Shown here piece after piece: positions 46,085-55,547 of a stretch of DNA of 64,000 bases. The notes under the pieces were generated by a model. That model did not search any database. It was not told where the DNA came from and was given only the letters and a program-made list of their open reading frames with translations. Position numbers and translations under genes: made by a program. The stretch is from Janthinobacterium sp. SUN073 (GTDB taxonomy: Bacteria; Pseudomonadota; Gammaproteobacteria; Burkholderiales; Burkholderiaceae_D): NCBI RefSeq assembly GCF_030397665.1, contig NZ_JAPUBT010000003.1, positions 248,001 to 312,000 on the forward strand. Reading direction: 5' to 3'. The number at the start of each line of letters is the position of its first letter. The stretch's first letter is position 1.

Positions 46085-47071
46085 CTACAGCCAGCCTTCG
46101 CGCTTCAGGCGCCGGTGCAGCCAGTAGCAGCCGGCGATGATGACGACGATCACGGCCGGATAGCTGCCGCGCCACTTCAGTTCCGGCATGAATTCGAAGT
46201 TCATGCCGTACAGGCTGAAGACCATGGTGGGCACGGCCAGGATGGCGGCCCAGGCGGCCAGGCGCTTGACCACCTCGTTCTGGCGGATCGAGATTTGCCC
46301 CAGCGCCACCTGCATGGCTGAATTGACCAGTTCGCGCATCTGCCCCGCCGTGTGCGTGACCCGTTTGACGTGGTCGAGGATGTCGCGGTAATAGATGCGG
46401 TTTTCCTTCGGCACGATGTCGCCATGGAAACGGATCAGCTGGGTGCAAATGTCGTGCAGGGGATTGACGGCCGCATCGAGCTTGAGCAGTTCCGTCTTGA
46501 GCTGGTAGAAATCCTGCAGCTTGTCTTCGGAGAGACTGGGCTGGAACAGTTGCAGCTCGTAGTGCTGGAAGCGCGACTGCAAATGGTCGATGCAGGGCTG
46601 GTACTGGTCGACGATGAAGTCGATGATGGAATACAGCACGTAGCCAGGGCCTCTGGCCAGTTTCTCGGGCACGCTTTCCTTGCGCTCACGCAACTTTGCA
46701 TAACCGGCCGAGGCGCCATGGCGCACCGTGATGATGAAGCGGGGGCCGAGAAAGACGTGTGTTTCGCCGTACACGATGGCGCCGCCGTCCAGGGTAGCCG
46801 TGTGCATCACCATGAACAGCGTGTCGCCGTACTCTTCCAGCTTGGGACGCTCGTGCGCGCCCTGCGCATCCTCGACGGCCAGTTCGTGCAAGCCAAAAGC
46901 GGACTCCAGCGCCTGCATGGCGATGCTATCGGGACCGGCCAGGCCTATCCACACGAAACAATCGGGGTCGCCGAGGAAGTCGCCCACCTTGTCGATGTCG
47001 AAATGGGCGATCTTCCTGCCATCGCGATATGCTTCGCAATTGACGACGGCGGCGTGGGTACTCAGGTCCAT
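46085..47071 (-). CDS. corA: CorA-family magnesium/cobalt (divalent metal) transporter
   Basis: A 328-residue CorA-type channel. The large N-terminal cytoplasmic domain (LEEYGDTLFMVMHTA, FIITVRHG) is followed by two C-terminal membrane helices, the first ending in the selectivity motif YGMNF, then a basic tail (LHRRLKREGWL). It resembles the cation-transport branch in which CorA and ZntB are hard to separate; the intact GMN favours Mg2+ uptake. The loop after GMN is EFMPELKW, compared with the MPEL of classical CorA. It is divergent from the fecI operon. Confidence 0.88.
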   Translation of the reverse strand: MDLSTHAAVVNCEAYRDGRKIAHFDIDKVGDFLGDPDCFVWIGLAGPDSIAMQALESAFGLHELAVEDAQGAHERPKLEEYGDTLFMVMHTATLDGGAIVYGETHVFLGPRFIITVRHGASAGYAKLRERKESVPEKLARGPGYVLYSIIDFIVDQYQPCIDHLQSRFQHYELQLFQPSLSEDKLQDFYQLKTELLKLDAAVNPLHDICTQLIRFHGDIVPKENRIYYRDILDHVKRVTHTAGQMRELVNSAMQVALGQISIRQNEVVKRLAAWAAILAVPTMVFSLYGMNFEFMPELKWRGSYPAVIVVIIAGCYWLHRRLKREGWL

Positions 47072-47179
47072 GGTGATTTTCGGCTAATGGCGGCAATATT
47101 GGGGGGCCAGTATAGCGGAAAGACCATGATCACCATGCCAACACCTCCAACGCATTGACATTCGGGCACGCCAATGTAA

Positions 47180-47198
47180 AATGATAACCATTCGCATT
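47180..47198. promoter_or_regulatory. Fur box before fecI
   Basis: AATGATAACCATTCGCATT closely resembles the Fur consensus (GATAATGATAATCATTATC), with the two half-sites TGATAA and TTCGCATT recognisable. It lies 59 bases before the fecI start, implying iron repression of the sigma factor and hence the receptor operon. Confidence 0.72.
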
Positions 47199-47256
47199 TA
47201 AGAAGGGCCTGCATGCGCCAGCGGCACGGGACTTCCGCGCCAACCTGGAGTGTGCC

Positions 47257-47769
47257 GTGACGTATGCCGTATCGCCTGCCGCCGATCCTTTAGCTCAGAT
47301 GTATGGCCAGCACCATCCCTGGCTGCTGCGCTGGCTGCGCGGTAAATTGTCGTGTACCGATCACGCGGCCGACCTGGCGCAGGATACCTTCGTCAAGCTG
47401 CTGGCCACGCCAGGCGAACCTGCCTTCACCCTGCGCGAGCCGCGCGCCTACCTGACCACCGTGGCGCGCCGCCTGCTGATCGACCATTACCGCCGCCAGT
47501 CGCTGGAGCAAGCCTGGCTGGCCACCCTGGCGCAACTGCCCGCGCCCACCGCGCCATCGGTAGAGGAACGCTTGCTGATCCTGGAAACCCTGCACCAGAT
47601 CGATGCCATGCTCGACGGCCTGGGCGCGAAGGTGCGCACGGCCTTCCTGCTGTCGCAGCTAGAAGGCATGGCGTATGCGGACATCGCCGCGCGCCTGCAT
47701 GTCAGCGAGCGCACCGTCAAGCGCTACATGGTGCAGGCACTGACGCAATGCATCCTGCTGCTGGCATGA
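47257..47769 (+). CDS. fecI: FecI-like ECF sigma factor for iron uptake
   Basis: A 170-residue FecI-family sigma factor: region 2 YGQHHPWLLRWLRGKLSCTDHAADLAQDTFVKLL and YLTTVARRLLIDHYRRQ, region 4 VRTAFLLSQLEGMAYADIAARLHVSERTVKRYMVQAL. The start is GTG at 47257, supported by CTGGAG seven bases upstream. The stop overlaps the fecR start (ATGA). With the Fur box upstream and a TonB receptor downstream it is a standard iron-starvation cell-surface-signalling system. Confidence 0.92.
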   Translation: MTYAVSPAADPLAQMYGQHHPWLLRWLRGKLSCTDHAADLAQDTFVKLLATPGEPAFTLREPRAYLTTVARRLLIDHYRRQSLEQAWLATLAQLPAPTAPSVEERLLILETLHQIDAMLDGLGAKVRTAFLLSQLEGMAYADIAARLHVSERTVKRYMVQALTQCILLLA

Positions 47770-48722
47770 GCACGGCCATCGAGGCGCGCGCCGCGCGCGA
47801 AGCGGCGCACTGGATGATGCGGCTGCAAGGTGGCGAACTCGACGCTGCCGCCCGGCAAGGGCTGGCCCGCTGGCGCGCCGCCCACCCCGACCACGAAACG
47901 GCCTGGCAACGGGCCGAGCAAGTGTGCCGCACGTTCGGCATGCTACCCCCGCCGCTGGCCATGCCGGTGCTGGACCGCCCGGCCGGCGCGCAGCGCCGCG
48001 CCGCCCTGAAAACCCTGGCCCTGCTGATCGTCGCCGGGCCAACCGGCTGGGCCATGCTGCGCGCGGCGCCGTGGCAGGCATGGACGGCCGACCTGCGCAC
48101 GGCGACAGGCGAAATCCGCCACCTCACCTTGGCCGACGGCAGCGGCCTGAGCCTGAATACGGCCAGCGCCGCCGATATCGTCTTCAGCGACGCGCTGCGT
48201 CTGATCCTGCTGCGTGCTGGCGAGCTGCATGTGGCGACCGGCCCCGATCCCCTCGGCCGTCCCTTCATCGTGCGCACCGGCAATGGCAGCATCCGCGCCC
48301 TCGGCACGCGCTTCACGGTGCGCCAGGAGGACCGTCTGCTGGGCGCGCGCACCCACGTGGCCGTGTCACAGGGCGCCGTGGAGGTGCGGCCCGCCGAAGG
48401 CAGGCCCGTCATCGTGCAGGCGGGCTGGCAAGCCAGTTTCGATGAAACGGCCACCAGCGCGCCCCAGCCGCTGGCGCCGCATGCCTGCGCGTGGCTCAAG
48501 GGCCTGCTGTACGCGGACGACACGCCGCTGGCCCAGGTGCTGACACAGCTCAGCCGCTACCGCCACGGCGTGGTGCGCTGCGATCCGACCGTGGCACGGC
48601 TGCGCGTGTCGGGCGTGTACCAGCTGCGCGACACGGACGCCCTGCTTGCCCTGCTGCAAGCGTCGCTGCCCATCCGCGTGCGGCGCCACAGCCGTTGGTG
48701 GATTTCTGTCGAGCCCGCATAA
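47766..48722 (+). CDS. fecR: FecR-family anti-sigma regulator
   Basis: A 318-residue FecR. The N-terminal DUF4880-like segment (AREAAHWMMRLQGGELDAAARQGLARWRAAHPDHETAWQRA) lies in the cytoplasm. A single membrane helix (about 75-95, RRAALKTLALLIVAGPTGWAML) is followed by the periplasmic FecR domain (TATGEIRHLTLADGSGLSLNTASA, GSIRALGTRFTVRQ) and a C-terminal receptor-contact region (LLYADDTPLAQVLTQLSRYRHG). It receives the signal from the STN domain of the downstream receptor and activates FecI. Confidence 0.92.
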   Translation: MSTAIEARAAREAAHWMMRLQGGELDAAARQGLARWRAAHPDHETAWQRAEQVCRTFGMLPPPLAMPVLDRPAGAQRRAALKTLALLIVAGPTGWAMLRAAPWQAWTADLRTATGEIRHLTLADGSGLSLNTASAADIVFSDALRLILLRAGELHVATGPDPLGRPFIVRTGNGSIRALGTRFTVRQEDRLLGARTHVAVSQGAVEVRPAEGRPVIVQAGWQASFDETATSAPQPLAPHACAWLKGLLYADDTPLAQVLTQLSRYRHGVVRCDPTVARLRVSGVYQLRDTDALLALLQASLPIRVRRHSRWWISVEPA

Positions 48723-48724
48723 AG

Positions 48725-48768
48725 TTTTTTGAAAAGTATGTCCCTTTCCCCCATGTGCCCCGTCAATC
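48725..48768 (+). promoter_or_regulatory. Candidate FecI-type ECF promoter of the TonB receptor gene
   Basis: The 62-base gap between fecR and the receptor carries GTTTTTTGAAAAG and, about 25 bases on, CCCCGTC (48760-48764 area). An A/T-rich GAAAA element followed by a CGTC element is the general form of FecI-group promoters. This is pattern likeness only. Confidence 0.35.
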
Positions 48769-48784
48769 CACACAGGACCAACAC

Positions 48785-51211
48785 ATGAACGAAGGGAAAC
48801 ACCTGATGAAGCACTACCGCCACACCACCATGACCCTGGCCCTGCTGGGCAGCCTGGCCTTGACGCCGTGCGCGCACGCCCAGCAGCTCCAGCATCGGCA
48901 GGACGGAACCGCGCGCCACTACCAGGTGGCCGCCGGCCCCCTCGGCACCGTTCTGTCCGAGTTTGCGGCCGACGCCGGGGTCAGCATTTCCGGCGCCGCC
49001 AGCCTGTACGCAGGCTTGAACAGCCGTGGCTTGAGCGGCAATTACCAGGTGGCCGACGGTTTCGCCCGCCTGCTGGACGGCAGCGGCCTGGTTGCCGTCC
49101 AGCAGGGCGGCGGCAACTATGCCGTACGCCGGCTGCCGTCAGCAGCCGATGCGGCCACCCTGCCCGGCATCGCCGTGCATGCCACGGCCGAGCGCAGCAC
49201 CAGCACGGACGGCACGGGTTCGTACACGACGCCGGCCACGGCCAGCGCCACCGGATTGGTGCTGTCGCTGCGCGAAACGCCGCAATCGGTCAGCGTCATC
49301 ACGCGCCAGCGCATGGATGACCAGGACTTGCTGACGGTGCGCGACGTGCTGCGCAACACACCCGGCATCGCCGTCAACCAGTTCGACACGGAACGCAGCA
49401 CCTTTTCCGCGCGCGGCTTCGACGTCGACAATTTCCAGTACGACGGCGTGCCCACCACCTATAAGGTGCAGTATTCAGGCGGCGAATCGGAAATGGATTC
49501 GCTCATCTACGACCGCGTGGAGGTGACGCGGGGCGCCACGGGCTTGCTGACGGGTGCGGGCTACCCGTCAGCCTCGATCAACCTGGTGCGCAAGCGGGCC
49601 AGCGCCAGACAATTCGAAGGGCAATGGTCGCTGGCGGCCGGCTCCTGGAGCGATTACCGGGGCACGCTCGACCTGGCCACGCCGCTGAACGGGGACGGCT
49701 CCGTGCGCGGCCGGGTGGCGGGCGCCTGGCAGGACCGCAAGTCGTTTACCAATGGCTATTCGAACCAGCGCCAGCTCGTCTACGCTACCGTCGAGGCGGA
49801 CCTGGCGCCCGGCAGCGTGGCCACGCTGGGGGCCAGCTACCAGAAGAACGATCCGAAAGGCAGTAACTGGGGCGGCTTCCCCCTGTGGTACAGCGACGGC
49901 TCGCGCACCAATTTCGACCGTTCCGTCACCACGGCGCCCCGCTGGGCCGCATGGGCCACCGAGCAGACGAACGTGCACGCCACCGTGGAACACGCTCTGG
50001 GCCAGGGCTGGAAAGCGCAGGCGCAAGCCATGTACAGCAAGCACACGGAAGACACGCCTCTGGTGTTCCTGGCCGAACGGCCCGACCGCATCACGGGCCT
50101 GGGCATGCTCGGTTACCCGAACCGCTACATCGGCGCACGCGACCAGAGCAGCGCCGACGTCAAGCTGTCCGGACCCTTTACCCTGGGCGGACGCGCGCAT
50201 GAAGTCATCGTGGGCGCCAACTACACGGTGCAGCACGCCGAGTTCAGCGTCAAGGAAGCGCTCGATCCTGAACCGATCGGCAATTTCCTCGCCTGGGACG
50301 GCAGCTATCCGCAACCGGCCTGGGGCGAGCCCGTGTTGTCGGAAAAATACACGACCAGGCAATATGGCGCCTACGGCGCGGCGCGCCTGAATCTTGCCGA
50401 CCACATCAAGCTGATCCTCGGCGGGCGATTGACGCACTGGGACAAGGACCGCATCGGCTTTGACGGCAGCGCCCGCTTTGCCTTCGCCAAGAGCAAGTTC
50501 GTGCCGTACGCGGGCGTGGTGATGGACCTGAACGACACGTATTCCGCGTATGCCAGCTACACGGACATCTTCCGCCCGCAGGAAAACCAGGACCGCGCAG
50601 GCGCCTGGCTGGACCCATTGACGGGCCAGAGCTTCGAAATGGGCGTGAAGGGAGAATTGGCCGGGGGCCAGGCCAATGCTTCCATCGGCGTCTTCGAAAT
50701 CAGGCAGGACAAGCTGGCCCAGCCGGACGGCGCCCATCGCGTCCCCGGCACCACCACGCAAGCGTATTACGCGGCGCGCGGCGCCACCAGCCGCGGCATC
50801 GAGGGAGAACTGTCGGGCCGCCTGGCGCCGGGCTGGAGCGTGACGGTCAGCGCCAGCCACTTCCGCGCCAAGGACCGCGAACAGCAAGACATCAACACCC
50901 TGTCGCCCCGCTCGACGGCACGCCTGTTCACCACCTGGAAAGTCAAGCCCGACCTCACCGTGGGCGGCGGCGTCAACTGGCAAAGCAAGTTCTACTTTGA
51001 CGATGAGGGGCCAAACGGCAAGGAGCGCGTGACGCAGCCAGCCTACAGCACGCTTAGCCTGATGGCCACCTGGCAGTTGTCGCGCCAGCTGACGGGCCAG
51101 CTGAACGTGGAAAATGTACTCGACAAGAAGTACATCAACATCAACACTTATGCGCAAGGCACGTACGGCATGCCGCGCAGCGTGCGGGGGACGTTGACGT
51201 ACCGGTTCTGA
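48785..51211 (+). CDS. TonB-dependent ferric-siderophore receptor with STN signalling domain (FpvA/FoxA-like)
   Basis: An 808-residue outer-membrane receptor. The signal peptide ends near AHAQQ (about residue 33). The STN domain (about 43-118, RHYQVAAGPLGTVLSEFAADAGVSI) signals to FecR. The plug includes SLRETPQSVSVITRQRMDDQDLLTVRDVLRNTPGI, FSARGFDVDNFQYDGVP and the RVEVTRGATGLLTG segment. The 22-stranded barrel ends in a terminal Phe (RGTLTYRF) for outer-membrane assembly, and LNVENVLDKKYININTY is a family signature. The ATG at 48785 is preceded by AGGA; a second at 48806 is possible. The ligand is probably a hydroxamate or catecholate siderophore; no biosynthesis genes are present, so a xenosiderophore is plausible. 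Confidence 0.93.
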   Translation: MNEGKHLMKHYRHTTMTLALLGSLALTPCAHAQQLQHRQDGTARHYQVAAGPLGTVLSEFAADAGVSISGAASLYAGLNSRGLSGNYQVADGFARLLDGSGLVAVQQGGGNYAVRRLPSAADAATLPGIAVHATAERSTSTDGTGSYTTPATASATGLVLSLRETPQSVSVITRQRMDDQDLLTVRDVLRNTPGIAVNQFDTERSTFSARGFDVDNFQYDGVPTTYKVQYSGGESEMDSLIYDRVEVTRGATGLLTGAGYPSASINLVRKRASARQFEGQWSLAAGSWSDYRGTLDLATPLNGDGSVRGRVAGAWQDRKSFTNGYSNQRQLVYATVEADLAPGSVATLGASYQKNDPKGSNWGGFPLWYSDGSRTNFDRSVTTAPRWAAWATEQTNVHATVEHALGQGWKAQAQAMYSKHTEDTPLVFLAERPDRITGLGMLGYPNRYIGARDQSSADVKLSGPFTLGGRAHEVIVGANYTVQHAEFSVKEALDPEPIGNFLAWDGSYPQPAWGEPVLSEKYTTRQYGAYGAARLNLADHIKLILGGRLTHWDKDRIGFDGSARFAFAKSKFVPYAGVVMDLNDTYSAYASYTDIFRPQENQDRAGAWLDPLTGQSFEMGVKGELAGGQANASIGVFEIRQDKLAQPDGAHRVPGTTTQAYYAARGATSRGIEGELSGRLAPGWSVTVSASHFRAKDREQQDINTLSPRSTARLFTTWKVKPDLTVGGGVNWQSKFYFDDEGPNGKERVTQPAYSTLSLMATWQLSRQLTGQLNVENVLDKKYININTYAQGTYGMPRSVRGTLTYRF

Positions 51212-51214
51212 ACC

Positions 51215-51258
51215 CTGGTACCGGAGCGCAGGCGAGGCGCACCGGTACCAGCGTTTTT
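51215..51258 (+). terminator. Rho-independent terminator after the TonB receptor
   Basis: A perfect ten-base inverted repeat, CTGGTACCGG (51215-51224) and CCGGTACCAG (51242-51251), with a 17-base loop, is followed by CG and five T residues. It begins four bases after the receptor stop. Confidence 0.82.
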
Positions 51259-51371
51259 CATGGCAAGAGAGCGATAGCGCGCCATGTGACAATTCGTGAG
51301 CTTTCCTTGTGGAAATATCCGTAAAATCACGGCGCGCCACGGCAAGCCTTGCCGGCATCATCGACCCTATT

Positions 51372-51926
51372 ATGAAAAAAATCATCATCACTATGCTTGC
51401 AACCATGCTCTCCGCCTGTGGCGGCGGTGGAGGTGGCGGCGATGCCGCACCTGCGCCATCAGTCATCGCGGCCATCAGCAGCGGTACATTGGACGGCAAG
51501 TGGAAGTGTGCAACCGGCTCGCAGACGCTGGGACAGATCGCCGCCGGCGCCGGCGATACCTTGCAGATATCGGGGCTCGCCTATTACCCTTATCTGGGGG
51601 CGTCGGCACAAACGCTGTCCTTGAACCAGGGCATCATCACAGGTCCCGATACCGCGCATTATGGCGGCGCCGGCAATCTTGCCAGCCGATTGATCAACGA
51701 CCGCATCTATCCGGTGATCCACCTCGCCGATAAAATCGGCTATGCGGGCATTTATAGCACGCAAGATGCGCCGATTGGACGGGGACGGGAATTCCGCCTG
51801 AATGCCAGCGGCAACCTGGTGGTGAAAGATTACGCCGTACAATTTCTGTATGACACGGTTTTCTCGGATGCCAGCGGCAAGGCCGCGAACCTGGATATTA
51901 CCGAAACGACTTGCACGAAAGCATAG
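51372..51926 (+). CDS. Poly-Gly lipoprotein of unknown function
   Basis: A 184-residue putative lipoprotein. The signal peptide MKKIIITMLATMLSAC ends in a lipobox (LSAC; lipid Cys16), followed directly by seven glycines and GDAAPAP, a flexible linker. The rest (SSGTLDGKWKCATGSQTL ... YPVIHLADKIGYAGIY ... DITETTCTKA) matches no family I recognise; a second and third Cys could form a disulfide. The lack of Asp at position +2 suggests outer-membrane sorting. It is monocistronic and convergent with the hybrid-kinase gene; the 68-base gap between them holds nothing I can assign. Confidence 0.7.
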   Translation: MKKIIITMLATMLSACGGGGGGGDAAPAPSVIAAISSGTLDGKWKCATGSQTLGQIAAGAGDTLQISGLAYYPYLGASAQTLSLNQGIITGPDTAHYGGAGNLASRLINDRIYPVIHLADKIGYAGIYSTQDAPIGRGREFRLNASGNLVVKDYAVQFLYDTVFSDASGKAANLDITETTCTKA

Positions 51927-51994
51927 TAAACCCCTCCCCTGCCAGCAACCGGGCAAGGCGCTGACTGCCGTGCCCCTCCCTCCCAGGCCTTACC

Positions 51995-54508
51995 TTACCC
52001 CGTCGACATGACCGCATTCAAGGCGCGCCGCAACTCCTTCAGCCGGGGCGGCTTGCCCAGCACGCAGTCGACGTGTTCGGGATAGTCGCTGTCGGCCGCC
52101 AGGCGCTGGCCCCAGCCGGTGAGCATGATGATGGGCGTGGCCGGCGAGCACTGGCGCACGGCGCTGGCCACCTTGCGCCCGTCCACGTGGGGCATGCCCA
52201 GGTCCGTGATGACCACCGCAAAGTGTTCGTGCCGGTCGTACGCGGCCTGGAAGCAGTCGATGCCGGCCTGGCCCCCATCGGCGGACACCACCTCGTGGCC
52301 ATCGATTTCCAGGATGTCGCGCAGGGACTTGAGCACCATCGGGTCGTCGTCCACCACCAGGATGCGCAGGCGTGGCGGCACAACGTGGGCCGCGTCGGGC
52401 GCATCCTCCCTTTCGTCCGCGGCGCAGGCGGGGAAATCCAGGCGCACCGCCGTGCCCTGCCCCGGCGCCGTGAGGATGTCGATGCTGGCGCCATGGCGCT
52501 CCATCATGCCGTACACCATGGCCAGGCCCAGGCCCGTGCCCCGCTCGCCCTTGGTGGTGAAAAATGGTTCCAGGCAACGGCGGCGGGTATTCTCGTCCAT
52601 GCCGATGCCCGTGTCGCCCACCTCGATGCGCACCTGCCGCGCCTCTCCCGCTGCGCCGGTGCAGCTGGTGCGCACGCTCAGGGTGCCGCCGTCCGGCATG
52701 GCGTCGACGGCGTTGAAGACCAGGTTGGTCAGCGCTTCGCGGATTTCGCCCACGCTGCCGGGCAGCATGGGCAGAGCGTCCGCCAGCTCCGTGCGCAGGG
52801 CGATGACGATGCCGCGCTGCTGCGGCATGTCGCTCCAGCGCGCGCGCGTCAGGTCCAGCACCTGCTGCACCACCAGGTTGGCGTCGATGGGCGACAGCGC
52901 CAGCTGCGGTTCGCGCTGGCGGTAGAATTCGCGCATGCGCGCCACGGTGGCGGCCACATCGTCGATGGCGCGTTCGATGACTTCCAGGCAATGCCGGCCC
53001 TGCGGACTGAGATTGGTTTCCGTCTCCAGCAAGGACTCGGTGTACAGGGCCACGGGGGAAATGGCGTTGTTGATGTCGTGCGCGATGCCGCTGGCCATCT
53101 GCCCCAGCGCGCGCAGGCGCTCCTGCTGCATCACCGACTGCTGCGTCTGGCGTAAGTCGTCATACGCGCGCTGCAGCGCGCCGTAGAGCTGTGCCTGGTT
53201 GGCCGCCAGTGCCACATGCTCGCTCAGCTGGCTGAGGAATTCGCATTCGCCGCTGGTGAAACTGTGCGCGGCGCGGCGCGCCACGATCAGGATGCCGAAG
53301 ACCGTGTTTTCAGCCAGCAGCGGCGCCATGACGAGAGCGCGCAGCCCCCCTTGCGCCAGCCGCTGCGGAAACGGAAACGCCACTTCGGCGATGTCGGCTT
53401 CATACACGAGCTTGCCGCACACGCAGCTCGACAGGCCATTCTCGTCGATGGGGATGTGCGCCTGCTCGCCCATCATGAACGACAGCGCCAGCGCCTCGCT
53501 GCGCACGCCCACGCACGTCACCTGCAGCGCGTGCTGCGACGGTTCGTACAGGCAGATGCAGCTGAAATCGATGGGCAGCTGGTCTTCCAGGCTGCGCACC
53601 ACCACCTGGAAGATGCTGCGCAAGTCCTGCCGCTCGCCGATCGAGCGCGTGATCTGCTGTAGCAGGTTCAGCCGCTCGAGCTGCTCATGCACCTTGCGCT
53701 CGGCCAACTGGCGCTCGGCGATCTGCGTTTCCAGGGCGGCATTCGTGTGCGCCAGCTCGTCGCGCGAGACGGTGGTGCGGCGCAGCTTTTCCGTCATGCC
53801 GTCGAAGGCGCGCGCCAGGTCGCCGATTTCATTCCTGGTGTGCAGGCCGAGCGCAAAATCGAGCTTGCCGGCGCCGACGATCAGGGTCCCCTGGCGCAGC
53901 TTTTCCAGCGGTCCCGTGACGCTGGTCACGGTGAAGTAGATCAAGCCAGCCACCAGGGCGATGATCATGCCGCCAAACAGCATCACGGCGACGTTGGCCC
54001 GCTGCTGCGCATCGAGCACGCCTTGCCGGCTCAATTCGGACAGCCGCATCGCGTCCGAGATCATGCCCTGCACCTTGCCCATGATCTGGCCGGACAGGCG
54101 CGACTCCAGTTCGCCCAGCACCTCGCGCCGCCGCGGGTCCTGCCCCAGCTCGCGGTGATTCGCCACAAACAGCTCGAACAGGGCGCCCACGCCGGCCAGG
54201 TCGCCCTGCAATTCGCGCAACAGCGCGCGCTCCTCGCCGGTGCTGAAGGCAGGGGTGGCCAGCAAGCCCGTGGCCAGCGATTCGCTGCGCAGCTGCCACT
54301 GGGCGCGCGTGCGCGCGCCATGGTGCAGCGCATATTCGATCGACAGGTAGCGCAGCGACGTGACCGCTTGCAGGATATCGGCCGCCGCCTTGTTCTTCGC
54401 CAGTTCGCGCTGCATCGCCATGGTGGTGGAGAACAGCACGGCGACGATGATGGCCACCAGCAGCACGCAAAACAGTTCGGCCAGCTTGAAGCGCGTTACG
54501 ATTTTCAC
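51995..54508 (-). CDS. Membrane hybrid histidine kinase (HAMP-GAF-HisKA-HATPase-REC)
   Basis: An 837-residue kinase. TM1 (about 10-30) and TM2 (about 172-195) flank a helical periplasmic domain of about 140 residues. HAMP (about 196-250), a coiled coil, GAF (about 290-440; PIDFSCICLYEPS, SSCVCGKLVYE), HisKA with His477 in SGIAHDINN, HATPase (NLVFNAVDAMPDG, DTGIGM, GTGLGLAMVYG) and a C-terminal receiver (VVDDDPMVLKSL, VVITDLGMPHV) follow. The HDINN box is the type found in NtrB/AtoS-like kinases. It starts ten bases after the substrate-binding-protein gene and is last in a three-gene operon, so the helical sensor domain may read that protein. Confidence 0.9.
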   Translation of the reverse strand: MKIVTRFKLAELFCVLLVAIIVAVLFSTTMAMQRELAKNKAAADILQAVTSLRYLSIEYALHHGARTRAQWQLRSESLATGLLATPAFSTGEERALLRELQGDLAGVGALFELFVANHRELGQDPRRREVLGELESRLSGQIMGKVQGMISDAMRLSELSRQGVLDAQQRANVAVMLFGGMIIALVAGLIYFTVTSVTGPLEKLRQGTLIVGAGKLDFALGLHTRNEIGDLARAFDGMTEKLRRTTVSRDELAHTNAALETQIAERQLAERKVHEQLERLNLLQQITRSIGERQDLRSIFQVVVRSLEDQLPIDFSCICLYEPSQHALQVTCVGVRSEALALSFMMGEQAHIPIDENGLSSCVCGKLVYEADIAEVAFPFPQRLAQGGLRALVMAPLLAENTVFGILIVARRAAHSFTSGECEFLSQLSEHVALAANQAQLYGALQRAYDDLRQTQQSVMQQERLRALGQMASGIAHDINNAISPVALYTESLLETETNLSPQGRHCLEVIERAIDDVAATVARMREFYRQREPQLALSPIDANLVVQQVLDLTRARWSDMPQQRGIVIALRTELADALPMLPGSVGEIREALTNLVFNAVDAMPDGGTLSVRTSCTGAAGEARQVRIEVGDTGIGMDENTRRRCLEPFFTTKGERGTGLGLAMVYGMMERHGASIDILTAPGQGTAVRLDFPACAADEREDAPDAAHVVPPRLRILVVDDDPMVLKSLRDILEIDGHEVVSADGGQAGIDCFQAAYDRHEHFAVVITDLGMPHVDGRKVASAVRQCSPATPIIMLTGWGQRLAADSDYPEHVDCVLGKPPRLKELRRALNAVMSTG

Positions 54509-54518
54509 GGTGGCTTTC

Positions 54519-55547
54519 TCAATGAATGACCGTCACGGCCGATGGCGCCACAGCTTCCAGGCCGTCCAGATACACGGCGTCGAGGAAGTTCGGCATCTCG
54601 CCGTTCCCGGCCAGGCGGTTCTTGATGGCCCAGCGCGCCTCGTCTTCCAGCGCCAGCAGCAAGCCCTGGTCAAGCACGATGCCAAACTGATAACCGTGCC
54701 AGGCCGCCTGCAGGCGCGCCGCCTCGCCGGCCGACGCCGTGCGAAACAGGGCGCGCGCGGCGTCGGGCTCGTCGCGGCAAAAGCGCGCGCCGGCAAGCAG
54801 CGCGCGCAGCACCTTGCGCATCGTCGCCGGGTGGCTGCGCACAAAGTCGCCCATGCCGGCCACATTGAACAGGCCCGCATACACATCCTCGCCATAGAAG
54901 ATGGCCGCCTTGCCCGCGATGGCATGCGTCATGCCCGTCAGGAAGGGCTCCCAGCCGGCCGCCGCGTCGACCTCGCCCCGCGCCAGCGCAGCGGCCAGCT
55001 GGTCCGGAGGGTAGTTGCGCAAGGTGACTTCCGCGGGCAGCAGCTTCTGGCGGTTCAGGAAAGCGTCCAGCGTGAAATGGCCGGAGGTGCCCAAGGTGAC
55101 GCCGATGCGCTTGCCTTTCAGGCTGGCGGGCGTGGACACGCCGTGGTCCAGGCGCCCCACGATGCCGTGGTCGCGCTCGGCTTCGAAGATGCTGGCGATG
55201 ATGACGACGGACTGGTTCTGCAGGCTGGCCAGCACCACGGGGATGTCGGACACGGTCCCCAGGTCGGCCCTGCCCTGCAGCACGGCTTCCAGCGACGCCT
55301 TGCCCGACGAATACGGTTGCAGCAGCGCGTCGACGCCCTCGCGCGCGAAATAACCGCGTGCGCGCGCGGCCAACACGGGGCAGCTGCCCACGTATTCCGC
55401 ATTCACGGCCAGGCGCAGCACTTCCACCGGGCCGGGCGGCGCAGCGGGACGGGCATTGAAGCGCCAGATGGCCGCGGCGGCCAGCGCCAGCAACAGCGCG
55501 ATGGCCGCCAGCCAGATCACCCGCCGCACCGGCGCGGCGCCGTTCAT
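54519..55547 (-). CDS. Membrane-anchored NMT1/SsuA-like substrate-binding protein
   Basis: A 342-residue periplasmic binding protein of the NMT1/THI5/SsuA class (LRLAVNAEYVGSCPVLAARARGYFAREGVDALLQPYSSGKASLEAVLQGRADLGTVSDIPVVLA; LKGKRIGVTLGTSGHFTLDAFL; LARGEVDAAAGWEPF). The N-terminus (RRVIWLAAIALLLALAAAAIWRF) is a strong hydrophobic segment without an obvious cleavage site, so it is probably tethered to the membrane. It overlaps the preceding kinase gene (ATGA at 55544-55547) and no ABC permease or ATPase gene is nearby. It most likely acts as a sensor for the two flanking kinases rather than in transport; relatives bind sulfonates, pyrimidine precursors or nitrate. Confidence 0.85.
   Translation of the reverse strand: MNGAAPVRRVIWLAAIALLLALAAAAIWRFNARPAAPPGPVEVLRLAVNAEYVGSCPVLAARARGYFAREGVDALLQPYSSGKASLEAVLQGRADLGTVSDIPVVLASLQNQSVVIIASIFEAERDHGIVGRLDHGVSTPASLKGKRIGVTLGTSGHFTLDAFLNRQKLLPAEVTLRNYPPDQLAAALARGEVDAAAGWEPFLTGMTHAIAGKAAIFYGEDVYAGLFNVAGMGDFVRSHPATMRKVLRALLAGARFCRDEPDAARALFRTASAGEAARLQAAWHGYQFGIVLDQGLLLALEDEARWAIKNRLAGNGEMPNFLDAVYLDGLEAVAPSAVTVIH

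Noticed and set aside
51423..51446. Poly-Gly codon stretch as a phase-variable repeat
   Set aside because: The Gly codons vary (GGC, GGT, GGA), so there is no simple homopolymer or unit repeat for slippage.
49568..51499. A 643-codon minus-strand frame opposite the TonB receptor
   Set aside because: Antisense to a receptor with full plug and barrel motifs; no recognisable protein.
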